Source: Clostridium algoriphilum
GTDB taxonomy: Bacteria > Bacillota > Clostridia > Clostridiales > Clostridiaceae
DNA: 64,000 bases
Direction of reading: 5' to 3'
Assembly (NCBI RefSeq): GCF_020443705.1
Contig: NZ_JAIZZK010000003.1
Location: forward strand, 1 to 64,000
Shown in pieces: positions 34,186 to 42,762 of the stretch. The translations under genes and the position numbers were made by a program. Positions within the stretch are counted from its first letter, which is position 1. Each line of letters begins with the position of its first letter. The notes beneath the pieces were generated by a model that saw only the letters and a list, made by a program, of their open reading frames with translations, was not told the DNA's origin and ran no database searches.

Positions 34186-34208
34186 TTTAAGTAATTTTAA
34201 ATAGCCCT
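34162..34208. repeat. 47-bp direct repeat, copy 1 (att-like)
   Basis: ACCAACTGGTTCGTAAATTG and onward to AAATAGCCCT; it recurs at 34743-34789 with few changes (ACCAACTGGTTCGTAAAGTA). The pair flanks an AbiE remnant. Confidence 0.6.
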
Positions 34209-34353
34209 AAAAGTGGCTTAAATGCTCACTTTATTTTTTAAACCATGCTTGTCTATCCCTGTTTATTTTAGACTATAAGGGGCAAAAAAAGGGGCAAAAT
34301 TAATATACTCCTTTTGTTTCAGAATTTATTATTAATATGTTTTTTGTAATTAC

Positions 34354-34640
34354 TCATACAAGAACCTCCAAATACTGTTTTAGTATTTTTTGAACTCTAC
34401 AAACTTCAGCATATTTCATTAATTTGTTAAAGTTTCTATCTTTCCTTTTTATATACTCATTAATTGCTTCTTTCACAATATAAATTCCAATTTTATTTCT
34501 ATATCTTATACAATCACATATTGTCTTTTCTATATCATATATCTTAATTAAATGTTCATCTACTTCTATATTAGTTATACCTATATTTAGCTGTTTTTGT
34601 GAATAATATAAAAGCTTAATTGGTGGATACTCTATTATTT
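34354..34640 (-). pseudogene. AbiEi-like antitoxin C-terminal fragment (abortive infection)
   Basis: The frame reads IEYPPIKLLYYSQKQLNIGI, IKIYDIEKTICDCIRYRNKI and KLMKYAEVCRVQKILKQYLE, and stops at 34354. KIYDxEKTICDxIRYRNKIG and the final helix match the AbiEi C-terminal domain of type IV toxin-antitoxin systems. The N-terminal wHTH is missing. An ATG overlapping the stop (ATGA) starts the next gene, MSNYKKHINNKF, in the place of the AbiEii nucleotidyltransferase toxin, but it ends after 12 codons. The system is therefore a remnant. Confidence 0.65.
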
Positions 34641-34742
34641 ATGAATTTTTTTAATATCAATTAACAAAACTACTTCAATAATTTTTACATGCAGTTGTTT
34701 TGTTAAATATAGATTAGCAAGACGTTAACATGTTCACCTGAA

Positions 34743-34789
34743 ACCAACTGGTTCGTAAAGTAGCGTTTTAAGTAATTTAAAATAGTCCT
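34743..34789. repeat. 47-bp direct repeat, copy 2 (att-like)
   Basis: Second copy of 34162-34208. From here to 35200 I see no gene, only AT-rich DNA. Confidence 0.6.
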
Positions 34790-35214
34790 CAAAGCGTCTT
34801 AAGCACTAACTTTGTTTTATAAACTATACTTGTAATAACCTTTATATATCTCTCTAAAAAGTATTGAAGCTCCTTTGGTGTATATATATAATTTTTACAT
34901 ATCCATTAATTCTTTAATTCTTTAATTATGATAATATCGTAATATCGCCCTTAGCTGCTATTAACGTTAAGTTCGTATATAATTTAATGAGGTTATGAAA
35001 TCAAGTAATATAGCCATAGTTCGTTTTTAATATTAAATACGAATTTTATAAACTTATAAGTATTAATAGAAACAAAATCACTTCATTACATAATAAAAAA
35101 GAACCAAATTTATAATCTTTCTATTATTTAAATTTTTACATAATTTTTAATTTATAATACATTCAACGTAACAAGTCAATACAATATGTTACATTCAAAT
35201 TGAAATTTTTAAGG

Positions 35215-35396
35215 AATGAGCAATATAGCCAATGTGAAAGTAACACAATTACCACTGAGTTACTTTGAACTTATTAATTATTTTTCTGCAAAAAAATAAA
35301 AAAGAACTAGCTAATTAAAAATTAACACTAATTCTTTTTTATTTTATATACTTATATTTAATTAAAGGGGGACTTTAATTAAAAAAAATATTGAGT
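35215..35396. repeat. About 170-bp dispersed repeat, copy 1
   Basis: Shares AAAAAAGAACTAGCTAA, a TATATTTAATTAAAGGGGG tail and an inner GTAAC/GTTAC pairing with 44440-44600. It ends in a hairpin TTAATTAAAG/CTTTAATTAA, which may act as a terminator. It lies about 180 bp after the AI-2E transporter stop. Confidence 0.55.
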
Positions 35397-35576
35397 TGAG
35401 TTGCTATGTATTTATCATAACATATAAGTACTAGGTGCTCCAGTATACTACATATTCAAAGTCATTATACCTCTACGAGTCATCTATTTCAGCTATATTT
35501 AGGTCTCTGTATTCAATTATAAATGAAAATTATTTTAAAATATGAAGAATTAATTTATATGTCAAGAAATAGCGTA

Positions 35577-36743
35577 TTAGTTCAATCGTTGCATGTGAGA
35601 AGTATACCATCTACTAAGTAATATTTTCAAAGATGCAGTAACCGGTACAGCTATTAGCATCCCTAAAAGTCCACCTACATTACCACCTATAATAATCGCA
35701 AGCATAATGAATACTGGATGCAAACCTACACTATCTCCAACAATTTTTGGTGCTAACAAGCTATTATCCACTTGTTGAATTACAAGCATTCCAATTATTA
35801 TCCATATTGCCTTAATGGGTTGTCCACTTAGTAAAGCAATAATTACTGCGAGAATAGTTCCAATAATAGGTCCAATATATGGTATCATGTTACAAATGCC
35901 TGCAATAATTCCTATTATTAAAGCATAATCTATTCCAATGAAATACAGTACAATAACTGACAGAACTCCTACAAAGCAAGCTTCTACTAATTGTCCCCTC
36001 ATATATTTATAAAACGTACTATTAATAACAGATAGTATTTCTTTTAATATATTTCCTGATTTACTTTTTCCAAATATAAGATTAAAAATTTTATTCCATA
36101 AATTCATAAAGTATTCTGAGTCTTGCATTAAATATATACTTAATACTATTGCTATGAAAAATGAAACTATATTGCCTCCTATAGATAGCATAGAAGCTGT
36201 CATTACTTCTATGCTTGTCGAAAAATATGACTGAACATAACTTACAACCTGGATAATCTTTTCATGTAGATTTCCTAGCATCGAAATATTCGAACTTTGT
36301 AATTTATTAGTAATAGTAGAACTAACTACTGATGTCGGATTATTTAAATAATTATTCAGATATCCTATCATCGTAGATATGGTTATATTATTAGATATTT
36401 TTCCACCAATCATAATATATATTCCACTAGTAATAGCTGCAAAAACAGCTATTACTAATATATACATTCCTGAAATTCCCACTACCCTTCTGGGTGTTGC
36501 TCTTTTAAATATTTTTTTCTTTTCCAAGAAATTTTCAATACCTTTCACACCCGGCTTCAATAAGTAAACAATTACTAATGCCATAAGAAGTGGCTTTATA
36601 ATTCCAATAATATCTCCTATTATGATTGATAATAAAGATAATATATCTCTTATATTATTGAAAATTGTTATACTCATATAAATTAGTAGCACGGTTATCG
36701 TGGCATATAAGCAGTATTGTAATAATTTTTTATCTATTTTCAT
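35577..36743 (-). CDS. AI-2E family transporter
   Basis: 388 residues with about eight helices, the normal size of this family (PF01594). Typical features are the N-terminal pair of helices, GVKGIENFLEKKKIFKR, the long amphipathic middle, and the C-terminal IGPIIGTILAVIIALLSGQP with a Gly-rich GGLLGMLIAVPVTASLK. Family members export diverse solutes (AI-2, Na+/H+ exchange, others), so the substrate cannot be assigned. Confidence 0.88.
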   Translation of the reverse strand: MKIDKKLLQYCLYATITVLLIYMSITIFNNIRDILSLLSIIIGDIIGIIKPLLMALVIVYLLKPGVKGIENFLEKKKIFKRATPRRVVGISGMYILVIAVFAAITSGIYIMIGGKISNNITISTMIGYLNNYLNNPTSVVSSTITNKLQSSNISMLGNLHEKIIQVVSYVQSYFSTSIEVMTASMLSIGGNIVSFFIAIVLSIYLMQDSEYFMNLWNKIFNLIFGKSKSGNILKEILSVINSTFYKYMRGQLVEACFVGVLSVIVLYFIGIDYALIIGIIAGICNMIPYIGPIIGTILAVIIALLSGQPIKAIWIIIGMLVIQQVDNSLLAPKIVGDSVGLHPVFIMLAIIIGGNVGGLLGMLIAVPVTASLKILLSRWYTSHMQRLN

Positions 36744-36903
36744 TTTCTTCTGCCCTCTCTAACTAGTTATTTTACATTATAATAAATACATAGGCAATGT
36801 TATACCTTTTCTATGTTTACCATGTAACTAGTTTTTTTACTCAACCTTAAATATAATTTTATTTTATGTATACCAAATTATAAAAATAATGGATACAGAA
36901 GCC

Positions 36904-38187
36904 CTAAAAAAAGAGGCTAACCAAAAGTCCAATAGAAGCAATTGCCATAATAACTGTTATTATCCACCCCATAATGTTAGAAAAAGTAGAATTTGAGTAC
37001 TTACCCATGATTTTTTTATTGTTTGATATTAACATAACTAAAACCATTAGTGGCGGCGCAGCAATACCGTTAATAATGGCAGTATAATATAACATCTTAA
37101 AGGGTTTAATTGGAAGAAAGTTTATGATAACTCCAATTACCGCAGCTACTATGATTACACCATAAAAGCCAGGCGCTCTTTTAATTTTTTTATTTAGGCC
37201 CTCTTTCCAGTTAAAGACTTCGGATATAGCATATGCAGCAGAACCAGCTAAAACAGGTACTGCGAGTAGGCCTGTACCTAAGATGCCCACAGCAAATAAC
37301 AAAGATGCAAAATTTCCAGCAAGCGGTTTTAATGCTTGAGCTGCTTGGGTGGCAGTGTCTATATGGGTTATCCCATGTGTTTTCAAAGTAGATGCAGTAG
37401 TTACAATAATGAAAAACATAACAATATTAGAAAATAGCATGCCTACATTGGTATCAATTTTCATATCCCGTACATCCACTTTTTTTACATCCGGTATACC
37501 TTTTGCTGTACCTACAGCTTTTAAACCTAATTTATTTTTTTCATGTCCCTCCTCAACCTCCTGATTAGTCTGCCAAAAGAATAAGTAAGGCGAGATAGTT
37601 GTTCCGAGTATAGCCACAATATTTAGAAGATAGTCTTTACTTGTAGAAAAACTCGGCACAAGTGTTGAATAAAGAACTTTCGACCAATCTACTTTGATGA
37701 TGAAAGCGGTTATAATATAAGTAAATAACGTTAATGCCATATATTTTAAAAACTTAGCATATACTTTATATGTAACAGCTATTTCTAAAATAACTATTAA
37801 TATGGCTATACCTACCAGCCAAAAAATAAATGGTATTCCAATGATAAGTTGACCAGCAGAAGCCATAGCACCTAAATCAGCTCCAATATTAATTACATTA
37901 GCAATTGTTAGTAATGTCACAGCAAAGTATAATATTTTTTTTGAGTAATGCTCTTTTATTACACCGGAGAGTCCTTTCGCGCTTACCATACCAATTCGAC
38001 CACACATCTCCTGAATAACCACCATAAAAGGAAATGAAAACAGAGCAACCCATAATTGACCGAAACCAAACTGTGCTCCAGTCTGAGAGTATGTTGCAAT
38101 GCCAGAAGGGTCATCATCTGATGCTCCTGATATAAACCCCGGGCCTAAAATTCTAATTAACTTCTTTAGCTTTTCTTTTATTTTCAT
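36904..38187 (-). CDS. Nramp-family divalent metal transporter
   Basis: 427 residues and 11 helices. The first helix carries SDDDPSGIATYS instead of the canonical DPGN, and the sixth carries TTISPYLFFWQTNQ instead of MPHN, so the metal-site Asn and Met are replaced. Such divergent Nramp-like proteins may carry other ions (for instance Mg2+, as in NRMT-type members) or work differently. It is monocistronic; RBS about GGGGG before 38187. Confidence 0.85.
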   Translation of the reverse strand: MKIKEKLKKLIRILGPGFISGASDDDPSGIATYSQTGAQFGFGQLWVALFSFPFMVVIQEMCGRIGMVSAKGLSGVIKEHYSKKILYFAVTLLTIANVINIGADLGAMASAGQLIIGIPFIFWLVGIAILIVILEIAVTYKVYAKFLKYMALTLFTYIITAFIIKVDWSKVLYSTLVPSFSTSKDYLLNIVAILGTTISPYLFFWQTNQEVEEGHEKNKLGLKAVGTAKGIPDVKKVDVRDMKIDTNVGMLFSNIVMFFIIVTTASTLKTHGITHIDTATQAAQALKPLAGNFASLLFAVGILGTGLLAVPVLAGSAAYAISEVFNWKEGLNKKIKRAPGFYGVIIVAAVIGVIINFLPIKPFKMLYYTAIINGIAAPPLMVLVMLISNNKKIMGKYSNSTFSNIMGWIITVIMAIASIGLLVSLFF

Positions 38188-38397
38188 TTTTTTAATACCC
38201 CCTTTACATTATAAATACACATTTAATATTTTTAACTGATACACCAGACTAAATGATATACTCAATCTTAATTGAACATATGTATTTAATAAAGTCTTTC
38301 TAACGCTAATATATGTATTAGAAGTACATATTTGAATTGGATCATTAATTAGCTTCTAAGGCTGATTTTTGAGAGTTGGGAGACTTATTAATGTGAT

Positions 38398-38529
38398 TTA
38401 TTTATTTCTTACGCCTTTTATCGCCCTCTGGGACAATTCATTTAGATTTTTTTCGGATCTCTTGGCAATCCTTTCATTATTTAACGCTTTAGCTTCTTTA
38501 TATTTTTTATCGTGCGTCTCTTGTATCAC
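38398..38529 (-). CDS. Possible 43-aa charged protein
   Basis: A GTG at 38529 opens a highly charged helical frame (IQETHDKKYKEAKALNNERI) ending RNK at 38398. There is no clear ribosome site. It could be a real small protein or chance. Confidence 0.25.
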   Translation of the reverse strand: MIQETHDKKYKEAKALNNERIAKRSEKNLNELSQRAIKGVRNK

Positions 38530-38601
38530 TTTTTTTAATCACTACTATGTAATCACATAATCAATGGTGGCAAATAATAAAAAAAACTAGCTATATAACG
38601 G

Positions 38602-39366
38602 CTAATCCTTAAATCCACCTACATATATTAAAGTGGTTTTTAGTAAATAATAAACTAATCTATCACATATTTTAAGTCTGTAATAATTTTCTTAAAATCG
38701 TCATTAAGTTCATCAACATAAAGCTCATCCTCTTTTATATCATATTCATATTTATTCATATCACTATCAAGGAATGACCTACTAAAAACCCTATTTGAAA
38801 TTTTATTAATGATTTCTTCATATCTAACATTATCAAAATCATCATCCTTTAATATAAGTAATTTGCTTTTGCTTTTTAATTCTTGACCTACTATTTCTAA
38901 ATCTGTATATAGTTTATATAACTTATCTGTATCTCTAATGTTACGGGAAATTTTAGCAACATTATTTATCCATTCTTTACTAAAAAACATTCGAGTAGGA
39001 ATATTCATAAATTCTTTATTCTTGCTATTAATATAAAGCCTTTTTAAATCATTTGAGCCCAAAATCAAATCATAATAAATAATTAAACTATTTTCTCTGA
39101 GTTCTGATTCTGCTTGAATATTTCTACTAATATTTAAACTAATTATAACAGCTACAAGAGTTGCTAACCCGGAAATTATACCACCTAGATAACTACCTAA
39201 AAAAACTAACCAATTAGAACTAGTTATATTGGGTTTATTAAAAACGAAACTATTTAATATAAATGGAATCGCAATACATAGAATTATACTTACAATTATG
39301 ACAACTATAATATCGCCATTTCTTCGTAAAAATTTAAAATTCACAATTTCACCTCCATTATTATGC
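38602..39366 (-). repeat. Inverted duplication, left arm
   Basis: From CTAATCCTTAAATCCACCTA (38602) to AATTTCACCTCCATTATT (39366) this 765-bp arm is the inverse of 41562-42326, including the ribosome site, the whole 229-residue gene and the downstream sequence. The proteins are about 88% identical. Confidence 0.8.
38655..39344 (-). CDS. 229-aa two-helix membrane protein, copy 1
   Basis: Start at ATG 39344 after GGAGGTG. Two N-terminal membrane helices (IIVVIIVSIILCIAIPFIL and GSYLGGIISGLATLVAVIIS) are followed by a cytosolic helical domain with KNIQAESELRENSLI-like text, and the tail DELYVDELNDDFKKII. The layout recalls phage or defence-associated two-helix proteins. It is about 88% identical to the inverted copy at 41583. 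Function unknown. Confidence 0.75.
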   Translation of the reverse strand: MNFKFLRRNGDIIVVIIVSIILCIAIPFILNSFVFNKPNITSSNWLVFLGSYLGGIISGLATLVAVIISLNISRNIQAESELRENSLIIYYDLILGSNDLKRLYINSKNKEFMNIPTRMFFSKEWINNVAKISRNIRDTDKLYKLYTDLEIVGQELKSKSKLLILKDDDFDNVRYEEIINKISNRVFSRSFLDSDMNKYEYDIKEDELYVDELNDDFKKIITDLKYVID

Positions 39367-39396
39367 TTCTTGTATGTAATTTAATTATTATATATT

Positions 39397-39555
39397 TTAT
39401 CTTTTATCAACTTTCTCCTTTATATCACCTTTTTGGTACTGAAGTTTCCCTTTGAGTTCCATCTCTTGACTCGCGGTGGCCCTTCCAGCAGCCTCCTTAG
39501 TTTTTCCTGTAACTTTATCCTTTACATTCTCAACTTTATTTTTTAAATTTGACAT
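39397..39555 (-). CDS. CsbD-like stress protein
   Basis: 52 residues, ATG 39555 after GGAGGTG. MSNLKNKVENVKDKVTGKTK, EAAGRATASQ and the end KGDIKEKVDKR fit the CsbD/YjbJ family, small hydrophilic proteins induced by general stress. It lies inside the inverted duplication. Confidence 0.85.
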   Translation of the reverse strand: MSNLKNKVENVKDKVTGKTKEAAGRATASQEMELKGKLQYQKGDIKEKVDKR

Positions 39556-39681
39556 TTTGCACCTCCATTTATTTTATCCTAATTCCAATTTTATTTAATA
39601 CATTCATATACTTGCATAATTTTTAGATTAATTATTATATTACAAACTTTATTTTTTTAATTGCTGATCGCTTTATAACAA

Positions 39682-39747
39682 CTAAAAAATATGCAAGACT
39701 TTTAGTATTATAATAATAACAACAATTCCACCAATTAATGCTAACAT
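39682..39747 (-). CDS. 21-aa hydrophobic peptide, copy 1
   Basis: MLALIGGIVVIIIILKVLHI then F and TAG. ATG 39747 has GGAGTG upstream. It is nearly the same as the peptide at 44855-44920 including the ribosome site. Both are near an lmo0937-like gene, so they appear to be conserved small genes rather than noise. Confidence 0.55.
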   Translation of the reverse strand: MLALIGGIVVIIIILKVLHIF

Positions 39748-39844
39748 ATAATTCACACTCCTTTATGTTTTTATATCGTTCACTTTGCATCACATCTATA
39801 GTTCAAATGATTTTGTTAGCAAAAAGACCCGATTATAAGAAGGG

Positions 39845-40000
39845 TTAGCCCCTCTTTAATTTTTCTGTGTTCTCTTGTAAGTTTATTCTGTCATACTCCT
39901 TTTTTTCTCTATCTATTAGTTTTTCTGTAACAAAAAAGAAAACAATTATAATTAATGTATAGAATATTACACCATAACCAATTAAGTTTAATAACAACAT
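39845..40000 (-). CDS. 51-aa single-helix membrane protein
   Basis: ATG 40000 begins MLLLNLIGYGVIFYTLIIIV, one N-terminal helix, then a charged tail EKLIDREKKEYDRINLQENT. The upstream ribosome site is weak. No family recognised. Confidence 0.4.
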   Translation of the reverse strand: MLLLNLIGYGVIFYTLIIIVFFFVTEKLIDREKKEYDRINLQENTEKLKRG

Positions 40001-40030
40001 GTTAGGGGTCTCTGTAGCAATGAAACAAAA

Positions 40031-40065
40031 ACGGCAATGGTAAATACAATTTATACCATTGCCGT
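40031..40065 (-). terminator. Terminator after the PRC-barrel gene
   Basis: ACGGCAATGGTA pairs with TACCATTGCCGT in a 12-bp stem; on the minus strand it is followed by TTTTTGTTT. Confidence 0.8.
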
Positions 40066-40149
40066 TTAATTAATTAGTTCTTTATTAACATATACATTTA
40101 CACCGGCATACAGTTATATTAAAAAAGTGTAGATTCTCGCTCACCTGTT

Positions 40150-40935
40150 TTAGCGTAAATGTTCATTGGAATCCAGTTCATCGATCCAGTATCCCTGTTG
40201 ATTATAATGTTGATACAGTCCATTCTCGTAATCTCGGGTTAACAGAACTTCATCTGTATATTCCGGTGACTGCTTTATGTCTTCACGAAGAAGAGTGATG
40301 AATACTTTAGATTCATCCCAACTAACGCGTTCTATCCATTTTGGTGAAATAAGAACCTTTTTCCCCGGCCACCAATTCTTTGTATCAATGATTAGGTAAC
40401 GAATCGCCAATGTTTTATCATCGATGATAAAATCCTCAACATGTCCAATCGTGCCATCTGTAGCTTGGATGTCGTACCCAATTACATCGCTAGCGATGTG
40501 TAAATGGTTTTCCCACTGTTCGTAAACTTGAGGTGATACCATTAATTTTTCTTGGTCTTGACTACCCTCTATGCAAGGATAAAGTCCATTTGTTCCCCAT
40601 ATGTTTGATCCACTCCAATATACGGGCCATTCATAATATTTATAGTAATCTTCTTCATATTGTCGTGATATAGGTTCATCATTATACAAAGACGGACTGT
40701 TTTCAATCTGATTCTTGGTGAGATTAACGGTGATGGATTGTTCTTCTTTATTAACCCCGTCTAATGCATACGGTGAGATTATTACTTGTCTACCAGTTAA
40801 CCAATTTCCTGTGTTTACAATCAAATAGCGAATTGTCCAAAAGTGGTCATCAAAATAGAATTCTTTGACCTTACCTATTTCTCCGTCTATACAGCTTAAT
40901 TTGTAATTCTTTAGTGTTTTGGCTTTGTTTAACAA
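40150..40935 (-). CDS. Double PRC-barrel protein
   Basis: About 261 residues from a TTG at 40935 (AAAGGGATG upstream); an ATG at 41034 would add unrelated residues overlapping the preceding gene. Two PRC-barrel modules: GEIGKVKEFYFDDHFWTIRY and, after a linker rich in Tyr and Trp, GTIGHVEDFIIDDKTLAIRY. This arrangement is common in stress-related bacterial proteins, in which PRC barrels bind protein or RNA partners. It lies just after an lmo0937-like gene. Confidence 0.85.
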   Translation of the reverse strand: MLNKAKTLKNYKLSCIDGEIGKVKEFYFDDHFWTIRYLIVNTGNWLTGRQVIISPYALDGVNKEEQSITVNLTKNQIENSPSLYNDEPISRQYEEDYYKYYEWPVYWSGSNIWGTNGLYPCIEGSQDQEKLMVSPQVYEQWENHLHIASDVIGYDIQATDGTIGHVEDFIIDDKTLAIRYLIIDTKNWWPGKKVLISPKWIERVSWDESKVFITLLREDIKQSPEYTDEVLLTRDYENGLYQHYNQQGYWIDELDSNEHLR

Positions 40936-41005
40936 AGTAACATCCCTTTCATATTTTATTTTTTTGTAAAATGGTGCTGAGTTATATTTAAAATAACACT
41001 TTCTA

Positions 41006-41155
41006 TTATCGTCCTCTTCTACCAATAACATCAAAAACGAATAATATAACAGCTATGACAATTAATGCGTGTATCAGGCCACCACCAATATTAAGCACCA
41101 ATCCCAATAACCAGAAAATTATTAATATTCCTGCTATCCAACGTAAGAATCCCAT
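41006..41155 (-). CDS. lmo0937-like (DUF5670) membrane peptide, copy 1
   Basis: 49 residues: MGFLRWIAGILIIFWLLGLV, a GGG-containing turn and a second helix (HALIVIAVILFVFDVIGRR). The two-helix pattern with a central GGGLIH is characteristic of this small Firmicute family. It overlaps the annotated PRC gene start only if the longer start is used. A relative lies at 44620. Confidence 0.75.
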   Translation of the reverse strand: MGFLRWIAGILIIFWLLGLVLNIGGGLIHALIVIAVILFVFDVIGRRGR

Positions 41156-41561
41156 ACATATATCACTCCTTTATAAACTATTTTTTTAAAAAAGGTGTTA
41201 ATACCTAAATTTTACGTCTAATACTACACAAATTTAAATTTGCGGAAAACTTAGAATATTATGATTATATTGTATCACAAATGTCGCTATATTTCAACCT
41301 TTTTCAACAATTAATTTAAGTTGAGTGCTTAGTTATGTATACAGGAGACTTGAATAACCAGATTTTTGTTATTATTGAACTACGCTCAAACAAAGTAATT
41401 TGTTGATTATTTCGAATAAAAAATTTTTCTAAAAATGTTTCAACAAAACTTTGATATTGGGTATAATATATAGCACGAAGAAATTCTGAGGTGAAGTTGA
41501 TTTTTGAGCAAAAATGAATCAAGAGTTAGCAATGCCTTAAGTGTTTCCAAGAGTGCAGTAA
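41156..41561. other. Gap between divergent genes
   Basis: No gene. Contains AACTTTGATATTGGGTATAA at about 41450-41470 with TATAAT as a likely -10 for the gene at 41583. The rest is AT-rich. Confidence 0.4.
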
Positions 41562-42326
41562 TATAATAATGGAGGTGAAATTATGGATTTTAAATTTTTA
41601 CGAAGAAATGGCTATATTATAGTTATTCTATTTGTAAGTATAATTCTAAGCATTGCGATTCCATTTATATTAAATAATTTCTTTTTTATTAAACCAAATA
41701 TAACTAATTCTGATTGGTCAACTTTTCTAGGTAGTTATATAGGTGGTATACTTGCTGGGTTAGCAACTCTTGTAGCTGTTATAATTAGTTTGAATATTAG
41801 TAAAAACATTCAAGCAGAATCAGACCTCAGAGAAAATAGTTTAATTGTTTATTATGATTTAATTTTGGGCTCAAATGATTTAAAAAGGCTTTATATTAAT
41901 AGCAAGAATAAAGAATTTAAGAATATTCCTTCTCGAATGTTTTTTAGTAAAGAATGGATAAAGAATGTTGCTAAAATTTCCTGTAACATTAGAGATACAG
42001 ATAGGTTATATAAAATATATACAGATTTAGAAATAGTAGGTCAAGAATTAGAAAGCAAAAGCAAATTACTTATATTAAAGGATGATGATTTTGATAATGT
42101 TAGATATGAAGAAATCATTAATAAAATTTCTAATAGGGTTTTTAGTAGGACATTTCTTGATAGTGATATGAATAAATATGAATATGATATAAAAGAGGAC
42201 GAACTTTATGTTGATGAACTTAATACCGATTTTAAGAAAATTATTACAGACTTAAAACATATAGTAGATTAATTTATTATATATTAAAAATCACTCAAAT
42301 ATATGTAGGTGGATTTAAGGATTAGT
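41562..42326 (+). repeat. Inverted duplication, right arm
   Basis: Inverse of 38602-39366, ending GTAGGTGGATTTAAGGATTA. Together the arms enclose about 2.2 kb of small stress-type genes. Confidence 0.8.
41583..42272 (+). CDS. 229-aa two-helix membrane protein, copy 2
   Basis: The inverted paralogue of the gene at 38655. N-terminal helices (IIVILFVSIILSIAIPFIL and SYIGGILAGLATLVAVIIS) and the cytosolic C-terminal domain are retained with full length; most differences are in the first 60 residues. ATG 41583 follows GGAGGTG. Both copies look functional. Confidence 0.75.
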   Translation: MDFKFLRRNGYIIVILFVSIILSIAIPFILNNFFFIKPNITNSDWSTFLGSYIGGILAGLATLVAVIISLNISKNIQAESDLRENSLIVYYDLILGSNDLKRLYINSKNKEFKNIPSRMFFSKEWIKNVAKISCNIRDTDRLYKIYTDLEIVGQELESKSKLLILKDDDFDNVRYEEIINKISNRVFSRTFLDSDMNKYEYDIKEDELYVDELNTDFKKIITDLKHIVD

Positions 42327-42762
42327 CGTAGATTATAATAAAAACACTTCACTTACTGATTGAACTGACCCCTGCCAAGTAGACAATGGAAATGATAAGC
42401 AAACATAAACTTCCAGTTTATGTAACGACCTCCGAGGTCATAGTATCACCACTAGCTGTTTTGGCAGAAAGTAAACCTGACTGCACGTTTCCAGTGGTAC
42501 CCTGTGAAATTGTACTCTTAAGCACCAACCAGATTTCAACAATAACTAGTGTTAGTGATGATAATTCATAGGGTGTAGACCATAGTGTTTTAATATTAAT
42601 TATAGTAAAATAGTTCAGTTGACTAAACGATATTAAAGCAGTAGAAACTTAACTTTACTTAAATTCTTAAATATTTACTTGACAAATACATAATAAAATC
42701 GTATAATACATATAAAGAATAAAATTTTTCCTTTGGAGGTGCTAAGGTGAATAATCTTAATA
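42327..42762. other. Gap before the XRE-ImmA gene
   Basis: No convincing gene; a 61-codon frame at 42386-42571 has no ribosome site and no family. TTGACA (about 42678) with a -10-like TATAAT (about 42702) may be the promoter of the XRE gene. A GTG mini-frame of eight codons (VNNLNNEF, about 42748-42774) overlaps that gene's start. Confidence 0.4.

Noticed and set aside
34320-34420. A tyrosine integrase next to the tRNA-like site
   Set aside because: No integrase motifs (R...HxxR...Y) could be read on either strand; only the AbiE remnant is there.
41440-41470. A GTTTCA...GGGTAT pair that resembles a SigB promoter near stress-type genes
   Set aside because: The spacing is 16, most clostridia lack SigB, and TATAAT overlaps it, so a housekeeping promoter is simpler.
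42386-42571. A 61-codon plus-strand frame
   Set aside because: No ribosome site, no family, and low-complexity Ser/Thr/Val content; probably chance.
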